Counted from the first letter of the stretch, positions 17,061-25,839 are shown. The stretch is DNA of 64,000 nucleotides from UMGS1124 sp045541255 (GCA_045541255.1 JAZQIU010000006.1:151333-215332), one strand, 5' to 3'. Made by a program: numbers and translations. Notes: generated by a model not told the origin, from the letters alone.

Positions 17061-17162
17061 AAGTGGTCGAGCTCCGACGTCGGCTACTGACTCAGAAGAA
17101 TCTAGCAGCAGCAAATAACTAAATAATCCAGAACGATTATCAATACGCCAAAGACCGCCGAC
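17061..17162 (-). repeat. Variable-region-like cassette 7, most divergent
   Basis: A 34-codon cassette beginning GGLWRIDNRSGLFSYLLLL. Unlike the others it has framework changes not explained by adenine mutagenesis (GGC to GGA, TTG to TTA, TGG to TTT, TCG to TCT), so it may be the oldest or decaying copy. It is the one nearest the target gene. Confidence 0.8.
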
Positions 17163-17228
17163 AAGAGCGGAATCAGTAGACCAACGCGAACATTACACAC
17201 CATGCCCTAAAAAATAAATTTAGCGGCT

Positions 17229-17292
17229 CCGACTACAGTCGGTATAATAATTATTTTTATTTATGGGAGGCTGGCCGCCCCCAAACCCCCGC
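17229..17292 (-). other. GC-rich block and hairpin downstream of the VR (IMH-like)
   Basis: Directly after the adhesin stop is a 28-base block of G and C runs (17265-17292), extreme for this AT-rich DNA. It is followed by a perfect hairpin CCGACT-AC-AGTCGG at 17229-17242. In BPP-1 a GC-rich initiation-of-mutagenic-homing sequence plus a nearby short hairpin direct homing to the VR. Neither element follows the template copy, as expected. Confidence 0.65.
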
Positions 17293-18410
17293 TAACTGGT
17301 TTTAAGAAGTCGAGCTCCGCTGACCTCCCACGTAAGCGAAGACGCGTTGTTAGCATTAAGACACCACAAGCCACAATAACTAGAGTCCACCCAACAACCG
17401 CCGACAAGAGCGATTCTATTTCCTGGATTACACCAGTAATAATCTGTAGTGTAAGTATCACTACTACCACCTACTTTAGTAGGGAAAGCAACTAACGGAT
17501 TCTTAGAATCGTAACCTAACTCTGTAATATAACTACCACCAGTAGAACTATTTACATAGCCAACTTTCTCATAATCTCCGTCAAAGACGTCGCTTGCGTA
17601 AGAAGTAGGATTATAACAGATATAAGCTTCATATTCTGATATATTAACACCGTCTAAGAATTGCCATATATTACCGAATATATCTTCAATTCCACGATAG
17701 ATAACAGATCCTTTATCAGTACCTGTAGCACTTCCAGATTTCATACCTAAACTATTGCAGCCACCACTATTTAAAGCAGCAGTATTGCTTCCGTTAGTAT
17801 AACCTGGTCCTAATTTTGACTGAGAATTATAATCAGCATATTCAACTAAATATAATAATTGAATTAGGAAATAATGCCAGTCTAATTGGTGCCAGCCACT
17901 ACCTAGATTTTTAGCGTATGTTCTAAAGTCTGCTATAGTTTTACTTACTAAAGGAGCATAACCACTACGACTATAAACTCCGTCGCTTGATCCAGACATA
18001 GTATAACGTCCGATCATAAATTCTTTACTTCTAGTAAAGCCACTTAAATTATCTTTAGAGATAAGTACATATTCGTAACCGTAAGACACATACCTCTTAT
18101 AATAGAATTCTGGTATTATTGTCATTACTTGACCGTTACTACCTGTAAAGGAAAAATTAGCGTCGCCATAATAAGCAACTATCTTTTTATTAGTATTATC
18201 ATAATTACAAGTGATTATATCACTCCATGGGTAAATACTATCAAAGTCGTTTCTTACTGCAGTAGTACCAACTTGAGCGTTAGCTACTAAACCTACGGCG
18301 TCCTCAATTCTTTCCCAAGCAGACGAAGCAGAACTTATTTTACGTCTTACTCCGTATACTTTACTTAAATTGTTCGATTTCTTTTCTCGAACATTTATTA
18401 CACCTAACAT
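17292..18410 (-). CDS. DGR target: phage tail adhesin with C-type-lectin-like variable tip
   Basis: 372 residues. The C-terminal half has the formylglycine-generating-enzyme/C-type-lectin pattern of DGR targets (GIEDIFGNIWQFLDGVNI, then YYWCNPGNRIALVGGCW and GARLL at the end). The N-terminal part (VYGVRRKISSASSAWERI) probably attaches it to the tail tip. The last 34 codons are the diversified receptor-binding surface. It directly follows another tail gene with one base between stop and start. Likely role: host receptor recognition with switchable specificity. Confidence 0.88.
   Translation of the reverse strand: MLGVINVREKKSNNLSKVYGVRRKISSASSAWERIEDAVGLVANAQVGTTAVRNDFDSIYPWSDIITCNYDNTNKKIVAYYGDANFSFTGSNGQVMTIIPEFYYKRYVSYGYEYVLISKDNLSGFTRSKEFMIGRYTMSGSSDGVYSRSGYAPLVSKTIADFRTYAKNLGSGWHQLDWHYFLIQLLYLVEYADYNSQSKLGPGYTNGSNTAALNSGGCNSLGMKSGSATGTDKGSVIYRGIEDIFGNIWQFLDGVNISEYEAYICYNPTSYASDVFDGDYEKVGYVNSSTGGSYITELGYDSKNPLVAFPTKVGGSSDTYTTDYYWCNPGNRIALVGGCWVDSSYCGLWCLNANNASSLTWEVSGARLLKTS
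17304..17405 (-). repeat. DGR variable region (VR) at the adhesin 3' end
   Basis: The last 34 homologous codons of the adhesin gene, ending four codons before the stop. Relative to the template three Asn codons have become Leu, Val and Ser, and two changes are silent. Homology to the template starts at GTCGGC and ends about one base past the last shared codon, which defines the mutable window. Confidence 0.9.
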
Positions 18411-18411
18411 A

Positions 18412-19326
18412 TTAACCCTCCAATTCCATATTAGATAATTGATATGTAATAGTTATCGTAATATCTTCAAGAGGTTTAGCACTTGTTAAGATTTTAAATC
18501 CGCCGTCATAAGAGTTTATACATGCGTCATTTAGTTTAACTTGATTAGCTAAATCTAAAATACCATTAACTAGCGTATTAGACGTAATATCACTATCAAT
18601 TATATCATATTCATACAATTTTGTATCACTATTTAACGCCCAATTATCTAACGTTAAAGTAGTTTCATAGCTTTTAAGGCCATTTTTTACGATTTCATAT
18701 ATTTGATTAGCAAGTTTTCCAGCAGCGTCAGAGTCTAATTGATTCTTGATTTTATTAAACCACTCAGAGAAAGTGTCCTCAGTTGTTTGTATATATTCTT
18801 CGAATTTAGTATATAGTTGGTCGTATATTTCTTCTGTGTTTAATGTTTCAACGGTAGAAGCAACAACTCCACAAACTGATTCTTCAAATCTAGTATCTTT
18901 AATCGCTGACTGTGTAATAGAAGTAGCACCATTATTAACATAAATTTCAGCAATTTTAATATCATATACGGTAGAGGATCTAACTAAAGCTGGAGCTGAC
19001 GGATTATCGCTAAATGTTCCTTTGATTATTTGAGCTGATATTAACCTATTTGTTAAATCTAATCTAATAACAACATTATCGATTCTTTTTAATGTACCGT
19101 CAGCAGTTTCAACAGTTTTAATTAAATCCCCAGTATTAGAATAGCGATAACCTTCTATATTGGCGTCGCCTTCTTGAATAGTTATAGTCATATCATTATT
19201 AGCTATGACTCTTAACTCATTATTAAAAATACCATTAGTAAAGTATTTCTTTAAATGACGAGCAAAGTCTTCCGCAAAGTAAACTCTGTCGTCGTTTATG
19301 TCATTAAAAAAACTATATTTTTCCAT
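18412..19326 (-). CDS. Phage tail tip/baseplate protein
   Basis: 304 residues, not assigned to a precise family. Its early part (VYFAEDFARHLKKYFTNGIF, DANIEGYRYSN, RIDNVVIRLDL) is common in siphovirus baseplate or receptor-binding proteins placed just before the adhesin. A beta-rich C-terminal domain follows a helical linker. It starts after AAGGACGGAAG and is followed immediately by the adhesin gene, so the two are probably assembled together. Confidence 0.65.
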   Translation of the reverse strand: MEKYSFFNDINDDRVYFAEDFARHLKKYFTNGIFNNELRVIANNDMTITIQEGDANIEGYRYSNTGDLIKTVETADGTLKRIDNVVIRLDLTNRLISAQIIKGTFSDNPSAPALVRSSTVYDIKIAEIYVNNGATSITQSAIKDTRFEESVCGVVASTVETLNTEEIYDQLYTKFEEYIQTTEDTFSEWFNKIKNQLDSDAAGKLANQIYEIVKNGLKSYETTLTLDNWALNSDTKLYEYDIIDSDITSNTLVNGILDLANQVKLNDACINSYDGGFKILTSAKPLEDITITITYQLSNMELEG

Positions 19327-19343
19327 AACTTCCGTCCTTTCTT

Positions 19344-20396
19344 TTATTCATTTACAAATTTTTCTGCGATAGGATTACCATAAGTAGGTATTATATCATG
19401 TTTACCTTTTTCGATAACTTCTTCTACCTCAGTAATTCTTTGTCTTTGAGTAGTGTTCCAACTTTCTTTTTTAATATTAACAATATCTCCTAAATCCCAA
19501 TATTTTCTATAATGGGTAGAGTGTATTGTTGCCTCAAAACTTTCAGTTGGATTAGTTAGTTTTTCTTTGCCTAAGTTGTCTAAAATTGCGTTATATTGGT
19601 CTGTAGTTAAATCTGTATTGCTTTCGCTTTTTGCGTCTACAAACGCCTCTCTAATATCAAAATCGTGCGTATCAGTTGTTACGTTAGTTACTGTTCTTAA
19701 AATACGAGCCGTATCTTCGCCAGTACCACCAACTAATACGTCAGTAATCATATTTTTTCTACTGTATGTATATTCAGCTGAATCAAGATTTGATTTATCT
19801 TCGCTGAATTCATATCTAGTATTAACTTTTTGAGAGTCTGTTCTATCTTTTCCTACATAATTAACGTATTTATAACGTTTATTAGCTAAGTCTAAGATAA
19901 TTTTTCCACCTATATTAGAAGCACGAGAAAGTTTTTCGTGAAATTCATATACATTTTTATAAGTACATTGAAAATCAACTTTATCACTTGTTATATCGCT
20001 AGAAGTAATATCTAGTAAAGAAAAAGGCGTCATATTGTTTAATAGCTTTCTAAAAGCTCCAATATAATCGCCACTATAAGTAACACGTTTCTTTATAATT
20101 CTTCTTTTTAACAATGATAATAAAAAACTACCATAAACTGATATAGTAACTTTATCTCCGTCGTCGTTAAACTTCCAAGACTCAATTATTCCAACTTCGT
20201 CGTTTTCTGTTAAATCACTTCGAACAATAATGTTATCATAATTTAATAACCTAAGATTATTAGGTGTTAAATTTAAGCTTAATTCAAATTCTCCAGTCTC
20301 GAAATATTTTCTTCTCCAACGTAGAGAGCCGTAGCTATCTATAACACCTAAAAACTTTAAGTCTCTATCATATACATTTAAAGATATAGTTTCCAT
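19344..20396 (-). CDS. Siphovirus Gp37-like tail protein
   Basis: 350 residues of the ReqiPepy6 Gp37-like tail family: LNVYDRDLKFLGVIDSYGSLRWRRKYFETG near the N-terminus, then a Tal-like fold. It probably forms part of the tail-tip hub between the distal tail protein and the baseplate. Start and stop abut both neighbours. Confidence 0.8.
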   Translation of the reverse strand: METISLNVYDRDLKFLGVIDSYGSLRWRRKYFETGEFELSLNLTPNNLRLLNYDNIIVRSDLTENDEVGIIESWKFNDDGDKVTISVYGSFLLSLLKRRIIKKRVTYSGDYIGAFRKLLNNMTPFSLLDITSSDITSDKVDFQCTYKNVYEFHEKLSRASNIGGKIILDLANKRYKYVNYVGKDRTDSQKVNTRYEFSEDKSNLDSAEYTYSRKNMITDVLVGGTGEDTARILRTVTNVTTDTHDFDIREAFVDAKSESNTDLTTDQYNAILDNLGKEKLTNPTESFEATIHSTHYRKYWDLGDIVNIKKESWNTTQRQRITEVEEVIEKGKHDIIPTYGNPIAEKFVNE

Positions 20397-21259
20397 TATA
20401 CCGCCTCATATTCTGGTAAGAATTCAACGGTAGTCTCTAAATTGTCCTCGCCACTATCTGCGCCACTTCTAAAGGTATTAGTTCCACTAGGTACTTGTAA
20501 ATACTTACTACCATAAGCCATTAAGTAATTTATGTTTTCTTCTTCTCCAGTAGCAGCACTTATATAAATAACATTTTTATTATCTATATGAGTAGTAATA
20601 ATAATCTGATCTCCTGGAGACATAACTTTTTCTATCTGGATTATCTCACGAGTATTAACATTAAATAGATATGGATTAGTTACAGTATCATTAGCTTTAA
20701 ATCTAATAGTCATACCATAATCAAAATCCGTAGTATTTTCTGTAGTACCCATAGAAGTAGTATTTTTAGTACCAAATTTAATACCTGTTTCTTGTGGAAT
20801 CTTTAACGCAAATTTAAACGCTGGCGTCCATGTAGCCATAGACAATACTGTAGCTGCAATAGCCGAAAAACGCGGATTAGGACATACTAGAGAAATAGTA
20901 AAATCTCTAGTGTAACCTTTCTTTTCTGGAATAGTTACTTTTTCAACAACACAAGTGATTTTTCTTTCAATATTTCCTTCATAATAATATAAAGTACCTT
21001 CACTATTAAGAGGGAACATATCGAATAGTAATAATCTATTTTCTTGTACGTTTTCTGTTATAGTACCTTTAATTTGTAAATCTCTTTTATCAATACTCGT
21101 ACCAGTCCAAGTAGCGCCGACACCATACGCAGATTTAACACTATTAACACTACCTATAACGTCATGAAAGCCGTCGCATATTCCTAATAGGAAAGGTGGC
21201 TTATATGTAAAAGTGATTAGATCGCCTTTGTAGTTTTCAAATATTAAAGTTCTTTCCAT
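20396..21259 (-). CDS. Distal tail protein (Dit, siphovirus tail component)
   Basis: 287 residues with the Dit layout: LIFENYKGDLITFTYKPPFLL and SAYGVGATWTGTSIDKRDL in the N-terminal ring domain, and a beta-sandwich C-terminal domain. It forms the hub joining tail tube and tip. ATG 21259 is chosen because GGAAAGG lies nine bases upstream; an earlier ATG lies inside that site. Confidence 0.88.
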   Translation of the reverse strand: MERTLIFENYKGDLITFTYKPPFLLGICDGFHDVIGSVNSVKSAYGVGATWTGTSIDKRDLQIKGTITENVQENRLLLFDMFPLNSEGTLYYYEGNIERKITCVVEKVTIPEKKGYTRDFTISLVCPNPRFSAIAATVLSMATWTPAFKFALKIPQETGIKFGTKNTTSMGTTENTTDFDYGMTIRFKANDTVTNPYLFNVNTREIIQIEKVMSPGDQIIITTHIDNKNVIYISAATGEEENINYLMAYGSKYLQVPSGTNTFRSGADSGEDNLETTVEFLPEYEAV

Positions 21260-21263
21260 ATAA

Positions 21264-23027
21264 TCACGCCTTTCCATATTTTAGGTTATACTCTTGTAAA
21301 GCTTTTCTTGTTTGTCGAGCAGTTTCAGCTGGAGACAATGGCTCAGTAGAGTTAATAGTTAAACTAAAGTTATTGTTTACCTCGTTGTTAGTTACTGCAG
21401 ACTGTTGAGATACATACTCTTTATTTTCGTCAGCAGTTAAAACACGTTCTCCTTTATGTAGTAGCGCTGGCATTTCGTCATAAGGTACGTAATCCATACC
21501 GACACGAAGTTTCTTGATTAAAGAAATATTTAATCCTTTACCTCCAACACCAGGTACCCAGTCTGGAATCTTTATTTTATTTAATCCTTTAATAAAAGTA
21601 TTTATTCCGTCTATTATAAAGTTAATAGGAGCTTTAAATATTCCTGTTATGGTAGAAATAATACCGCTGAATATATCTTTTACTCCCTGCCATGCTTTTT
21701 TCCAATTACCAGTAAATATACCAGTTATAAAATTTATTATTCCATTTAAGTATTTTTTTAATCCTTCTATGATAGGTGTTAGTGCTGAGAAAGCACGACC
21801 GAAAGTATTAGTTAATATACTTGCAGTAATATTAAGCGCACCCTGTAGAGGTGGAAGTATAGCGTTAATAATCATAGTCAATAAATTTATTATTGGAGGT
21901 AAGATCATATTTAATAACTCTATAAGTGGAGTTAATAACGCCATAAGTAAATCTATAAATGGTTGTAATAATTGTAATATTGGTTGTAGTAATGGTAATA
22001 ATGGTTGAATAAGACTAAGCAATAAAGGTAAAATTAACTGTATTATCTGTAATAATGGCGGTAATAACATATTTATTAGATCCACTATTACTGGTAGAAT
22101 CGACTCTATGACCTGGGTTATAAAAGGTAAGAGTTGATTTATTAAATCAATAAGTATAGGGAAAATAGCATTTACTAAATCCATAAGCGGCGGTAATAAA
22201 GAAGACAATAGATTTATAAGTATTGGTGCTAGTGTTCCTATTAACGCCTGTATCGTAGGTAAATTATCTAATATTAACTGTACGAACTGTTGCAATACTG
22301 GAAATAGTTGACCGATTAAAGAGTTAAACATACCTGTAAATCCTGTTTTTAATCTATCTATGACGTCCCCAAATTCCGCACCAGCTGCTACTGCGTCATT
22401 ACTCATAACACCGCCTAAATCAACGGCTTCTTGTTTTAATTTATTTATTCCGTCGCTACCTTCGGCCAATAATGGAGCTAGCTCAGCGTAAGACTTACCG
22501 AATATATCGTTTGCTAAAGCGTTTCTAGTAGTTTCGTCTTCCATATCTGCAAGTGCAGCCATAACCTCGTTAAAGGCGTCTCCACTTGAGCCGATTTCGT
22601 TTATATTTATACCTAAACGCTTATAAGCTTCACACATGGTCTTACTTCCTTCTTTAGCGTCAGCAAAGGCCTTTTGTTGTTTAATCATAGCTTTTTCGAG
22701 TGTTGCGGACTCCATACCGCCTAATTTAGCAGCATAGGCCCATTTCTGATATTCTTCTGCAGTTGTTCCGACTTTTTTAGCCGTATCGTCTAGAGCTCCA
22801 GCACTATCAGCCACGCTCATAGCCATAGCAGAGACACCACTAACTACCGCAGTAGTTGCACCGACTATTGCGGTCCCAACTTTAGCAGCAGAGCTAACTA
22901 TTGATCCTAAAGAAGAAGCAAAGCTCTTTTCGGAATCTTTACCTTTTTTAGTGGTATTGTCTATAGCTTGATTAGCTTTTTCGTTGTCAATAAAGATAGA
23001 GCCATATAAACTAAATATACTAGCCAT
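21264..23027 (-). CDS. Tail tape measure protein
   Basis: 587 residues. An N-terminal helical region with a Gly/Ala-rich hydrophobic stretch is followed by a long hydrophobic tract repeating Pro-x-Leu-x-x-Leu-Leu (about residues 240-400). The end has a loop typical of tape measures (PALLHKGERVLTADENKEY). It sets tail length and is injected with DNA. ATG 23027 follows AGGAGGTG. Short for a tape measure, so the tail is probably short for a siphovirus. Confidence 0.92.
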   Translation of the reverse strand: MASIFSLYGSIFIDNEKANQAIDNTTKKGKDSEKSFASSLGSIVSSAAKVGTAIVGATTAVVSGVSAMAMSVADSAGALDDTAKKVGTTAEEYQKWAYAAKLGGMESATLEKAMIKQQKAFADAKEGSKTMCEAYKRLGININEIGSSGDAFNEVMAALADMEDETTRNALANDIFGKSYAELAPLLAEGSDGINKLKQEAVDLGGVMSNDAVAAGAEFGDVIDRLKTGFTGMFNSLIGQLFPVLQQFVQLILDNLPTIQALIGTLAPILINLLSSLLPPLMDLVNAIFPILIDLINQLLPFITQVIESILPVIVDLINMLLPPLLQIIQLILPLLLSLIQPLLPLLQPILQLLQPFIDLLMALLTPLIELLNMILPPIINLLTMIINAILPPLQGALNITASILTNTFGRAFSALTPIIEGLKKYLNGIINFITGIFTGNWKKAWQGVKDIFSGIISTITGIFKAPINFIIDGINTFIKGLNKIKIPDWVPGVGGKGLNISLIKKLRVGMDYVPYDEMPALLHKGERVLTADENKEYVSQQSAVTNNEVNNNFSLTINSTEPLSPAETARQTRKALQEYNLKYGKA

Positions 23028-23298
23028 TTTTAACACCTCCTAAGCCGTAATCTTTCATAATTTCTTCTGCGCTTCGCATTTTCTTAGTAGGAGGATCAAA
23101 TTCTTTTACAAAACTTTTACCAGTAATGTTTTTGACAATTTCATTGATTAGTTTAGGAAGTTCTGTCTCTTTTTTTATTGCATTTTCTAAACATTTAGAC
23201 AATAAAAAAGGAGACACTTTACTTAATTTATCAATGCCTCCGTAATGCTTATAAATTATTCGTAGGACCTCCGCAGTACCGATACCTACGCTATAGAT
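23020..23298 (-). CDS. Tail assembly chaperone GT extension (read by -1 frameshift)
   Basis: The frame from 23298 to 23020 is open and continues the upstream chaperone gene after a -1 slip. Its own first ATG/GTG start (GTG 23217) has no convincing ribosome binding site. The fused form would carry about 92 extra residues ending in KDYGLGGVKNG and would bind the tape measure protein, as gpGT does in phage lambda. Most ribosomes would make the short form. Confidence 0.8.
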   Translation of the reverse strand: MYSVGIGTAEVLRIIYKHYGGIDKLSKVSPFLLSKCLENAIKKETELPKLINEIVKNITGKSFVKEFDPPTKKMRSAEEIMKDYGLGGVKNG

Positions 23299-23639
23299 AA
23301 AAAATCCTTAACACCGTCAAGTTTAGAGATTTCTTTAAAAATATCAAATATATTTTCACTTTTAGCTTTTTTAATAGCTTCTTTTAAAGCTGCTTTATAT
23401 TCTTCCTCTGTATCGTAATCTTCTTCGCTTTTTAAATAACCTTTATACATAGCTACAAACGAATAAACTTCTTTTTTACACTTATATAATTTAGTCATTA
23501 GTAAAGCGATTAGTTGTTTTCCTAATTCTTCACGATCCTTTTTTTCGTCGCCTGTATTAACTTCCATAGTTTTTAATTCTTCGGCGATTTCCATTTTATC
23601 TAATATTTCACTTAATAATAATAAATATTCTGTTTTCAT
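23286..23639 (-). CDS. Tail assembly chaperone (gpG-like)
   Basis: 117 helical residues between the major tail protein and tape measure genes, the standard place for the chaperone. ATG 23639 has an AGAAGGA site. Near its 3' end, in frame, is T TTT TTA (23304-23298), a canonical -1 slippery heptamer, four codons before the stop. Confidence 0.85.
   Translation of the reverse strand: MKTEYLLLLSEILDKMEIAEELKTMEVNTGDEKKDREELGKQLIALLMTKLYKCKKEVYSFVAMYKGYLKSEEDYDTEEEYKAALKEAIKKAKSENIFDIFKEISKLDGVKDFLSIA
23298..23304 (-). promoter_or_regulatory. Programmed -1 ribosomal frameshift site T TTT TTA
   Basis: The heptamer fits X XXY YYZ in the chaperone frame (GAT TTT TTA). After slippage the frame reads on without a stop into the downstream open frame. 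The arrangement is conserved between gpG and gpGT genes of most siphoviruses. Confidence 0.82.
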
Positions 23640-23657
23640 AATTTCCTTCTTTCTATT

Positions 23658-23702
23658 ATTCTCCCTTTTGTTATCGCTCAAATAGAAAACAAAAAGGAGA
23701 AT
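23658..23702 (-). terminator. Stem-loop between major tail protein and chaperone genes
   Basis: Two 15-base arms (23658-23672 and 23688-23702) pair with a single mismatch around a 15-base loop. No strong T-run follows on the minus strand, so it is more likely a processing or attenuation structure that sets the high expression of the major tail protein than a full terminator. Confidence 0.45.
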
Positions 23703-23716
23703 AAATTATTTATTTT

Positions 23717-24274
23717 TTATTCTCCAGTTGTTATAGGACATGTATCATAATCTTCAATTTTATATAATCTACTACTATCGTCAATAGTGTAGTGTGGTAT
23801 AATTTCAAGATTATGTTCGTTTTCAGCTTTAGGAGCTGCTTTATAAGTAAATGCTCCTTCATGTAATCCGTAATTAAATGTTAATACTTTATAAGTACCG
23901 TCTAACATTTGAGTAATTACGTCAATAGTCTTAAGGTATTTTTCTGTGCTAATAACACCGAAATTACCCTGAGTTATTACACCAGATTCTTTATCTAAAA
24001 CAGAGTTAGGTAAACCTCTTTGTAATAACTCTTGACTACAACATAAAGATATTATCTTAATAGCTGCGTCTTCGCCGTCTATAACTTGCATACCTGCAGT
24101 TTTTCCACGACGACCGTCGAATTCAATGTCTCTTATTTCTGGTGTTATTGTTAATTCAGCACCACCACGAGTAGGTCCAACGATTAACTCGTCTTCTTGT
24201 CCCATGTTGAATACGACAATACCTTCGTCGATTTGAATTTTCTTAACGTCGTTTTCAGTAAAAACTCTTAACAT
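23717..24274 (-). CDS. Major tail protein
   Basis: 185 residues, beta-rich, in the canonical position between the tail terminator and the chaperones. The N-terminal region (GGAELTITPEIRDIEFDGRRG) is typical of siphovirus tail-tube subunits. It polymerises into the tail tube. Starts after AGGAGG. Confidence 0.82.
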   Translation of the reverse strand: MLRVFTENDVKKIQIDEGIVVFNMGQEDELIVGPTRGGAELTITPEIRDIEFDGRRGKTAGMQVIDGEDAAIKIISLCCSQELLQRGLPNSVLDKESGVITQGNFGVISTEKYLKTIDVITQMLDGTYKVLTFNYGLHEGAFTYKAAPKAENEHNLEIIPHYTIDDSSRLYKIEDYDTCPITTGE

Positions 24275-24288
24275 TTGTAATACCTCCT

Positions 24289-24651
24289 TTAAAATATTCT
24301 TACACTAAATGTTATTTTCTTTTTTATTAGTTCGAATTCTGGATCAGATACAGGTTTCTTACTTTCAAAATAAATAACGGCTCTTTCTTTAGGGAAAATA
24401 TGACCGTCTAATATAGTAATTAGTTCTTGTAATTTATTTTCAAGTTCTAATCCTATATTAGGTTCATTAGACCATATATTTATATCAAAATAAGTTAAAA
24501 CACCATATCTTAAATTAGAATTAACAGGATCGCTTATTACACCGTAGGGGAATTTAGCTTTTTTGCTAGCTTCCTCATAATAAATATCAATAATATTTTT
24601 AGATTTTAAGAATTCTTGTAGTCCTATAAAGAACTCTGTATCATTAGGCAT
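24289..24651 (-). CDS. Tail terminator / head-tail completion protein
   Basis: 120 residues, in the position of the tail terminator after the HK97 gp10-like gene. It begins with MPNDTEFFIGLQEFL after GAGGAGG (ATG 24651) and overlaps the upstream gene by 8 bases. Called from position, size and fold-like pattern rather than a strong motif. Confidence 0.65.
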   Translation of the reverse strand: MPNDTEFFIGLQEFLKSKNIIDIYYEEASKKAKFPYGVISDPVNSNLRYGVLTYFDINIWSNEPNIGLELENKLQELITILDGHIFPKERAVIYFESKKPVSDPEFELIKKKITFSVRIF

Positions 24652-25174
24652 CTTCGACCTCCTCGCTTTCTTCAATTTTTCCGCCAGCTTCAACAATAGT
24701 CTTATTTAGTTCGGCTAAATATTGCTCTTGTGCGGCTCTTATAGCTTCTATGTTTTCAACAACACTATTTCTTAATGTACTTTCTCCTCTAAGACCTGGG
24801 TGTTGTACCGATTTACCATAATCGATATTACCGTCTGTAAGAGTCTTAGCATTTTTAATACTAATAATATGTGGATTTACACCGAACTCGATCCACATAG
24901 GATTAGCGTGAGAGAGTGGCTTTCCTTTCTTCTTAGCGGTTGCTTTTGAGTAATAACCGATCTGTAATTCTGGTTGTCCTGTATTACGGTCGATTTTAGC
25001 CCAGTAGCCAACTTGCTTAGAAAGTCGAGCAGTATATTTCTTAGTGTTTTCTCTAATAGCTTTACCAGCTACTTTAGCAGAAGCTCGTAACGCAGATTTA
25101 GAGAGTTTTACCATAGTAGTTTTAACTTCGTGAGAAGTATCTATAAATTTAACGGAGCTAGAATTACTACTCAT
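24644..25174 (-). CDS. HK97 gp10-like neck protein
   Basis: 176 residues, basic, with the gp10 family pattern: an N-terminal helix rich in Ala and Lys (SKSALRASAKVAGKAIRENT) and a conserved HANPMWIEFGVNPHII segment. It takes part in head-tail joining. Overlaps neighbours on both sides. Confidence 0.82.
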   Translation of the reverse strand: MSSNSSSVKFIDTSHEVKTTMVKLSKSALRASAKVAGKAIRENTKKYTARLSKQVGYWAKIDRNTGQPELQIGYYSKATAKKKGKPLSHANPMWIEFGVNPHIISIKNAKTLTDGNIDYGKSVQHPGLRGESTLRNSVVENIEAIRAAQEQYLAELNKTIVEAGGKIEESEEVEDA

Positions 25175-25478
25175 GATTATTAGCTAATCCTGTCAAAGTC
25201 AACTCTGTTATTTCGGAGTCTTTTTCATAAGAACGTAGTATTTTATAAACTACGTCATTATATTTGACGTGAGTATGTGTATCTTCGTTAAATTCAACTG
25301 TTCTGACTTCAAAACATTTTTCTGGTTTAAAGCCAGCAGCTTGCGCCTGGTAGAATTCAGTTCTTTTTACTGATATTTTATTTGCGTAAACTTTAGTTTC
25401 TTTATAAGAACGGTGGGGACGATTAAGCTTATCAAATGTTTCGATTTCTTCTAGTAAATAGAGAATATCACACCACAT
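25167..25478 (-). CDS. Head closure / head-tail adaptor protein
   Basis: 103 residues similar in layout to the SPP1 gp16/HK97 gp9 head-closure family (FYQAQAAGFKPEKCFEVRTVEF). ATG 25478 follows GTGAGG; an upstream GTG overlaps that site. Confidence 0.75.
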   Translation of the reverse strand: MWCDILYLLEEIETFDKLNRPHRSYKETKVYANKISVKRTEFYQAQAAGFKPEKCFEVRTVEFNEDTHTHVKYNDVVYKILRSYEKDSEITELTLTGLANNHE

Positions 25479-25479
25479 T

Positions 25480-25812
25480 TTAAGACGCCTCACTTTCTTT
25501 AGAATCGTTTATATATTCGTCTGTTAAAGCTAATTCAGTTCTTAACGTCTCGTAAGACGTTCTAAACTTTTCATAATTCTTATTATCTAATCCAAACTCA
25601 GCTTTTAAGTAAAGAAGGACAGCCATTTTTATTAAACTGTCCGTCTCTATCTTAGCCGCCATAGTAGGAGTAATACCGTTTTTTATTAAGTCTTTTTGAC
25701 AAGCTTTAATAAGAGTAGTGATTTCATTATTTATTACAGTATCGTCAGCTGCAATACGAAGAAATCCGCGAGCTTCTGTTAAAAACTCTGTACTGATTTT
25801 ATTTTCTTCCAT
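25480..25812 (-). CDS. Gp6-like head-tail connector protein
   Basis: 110 mostly helical residues of the HK97 gp6/SPP1 gp15 connector family (FLRIAADDTVINNEITTLIKA and the conserved AVLLYLKAEFG). It forms a ring below the portal. Confidence 0.85.
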   Translation of the reverse strand: MEENKISTEFLTEARGFLRIAADDTVINNEITTLIKACQKDLIKNGITPTMAAKIETDSLIKMAVLLYLKAEFGLDNKNYEKFRTSYETLRTELALTDEYINDSKESEAS

Positions 25813-25839
25813 AATATCACTCCTTAATCATTATTTTTA

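Noticed and set aside
16113..17162. The tandem 157-bp repeats as a CRISPR array
   Set aside because: The repeated cores are 102 bp, protein-coding in phase with the adhesin, and the unique parts are short and irregular. No cas genes are nearby.
16071..17470. Short open frames across the cassette array as separate genes
   Set aside because: They start at chance TTG/ATG codons in spacers, mostly read the cores in a wrong frame and lack ribosome binding sites.
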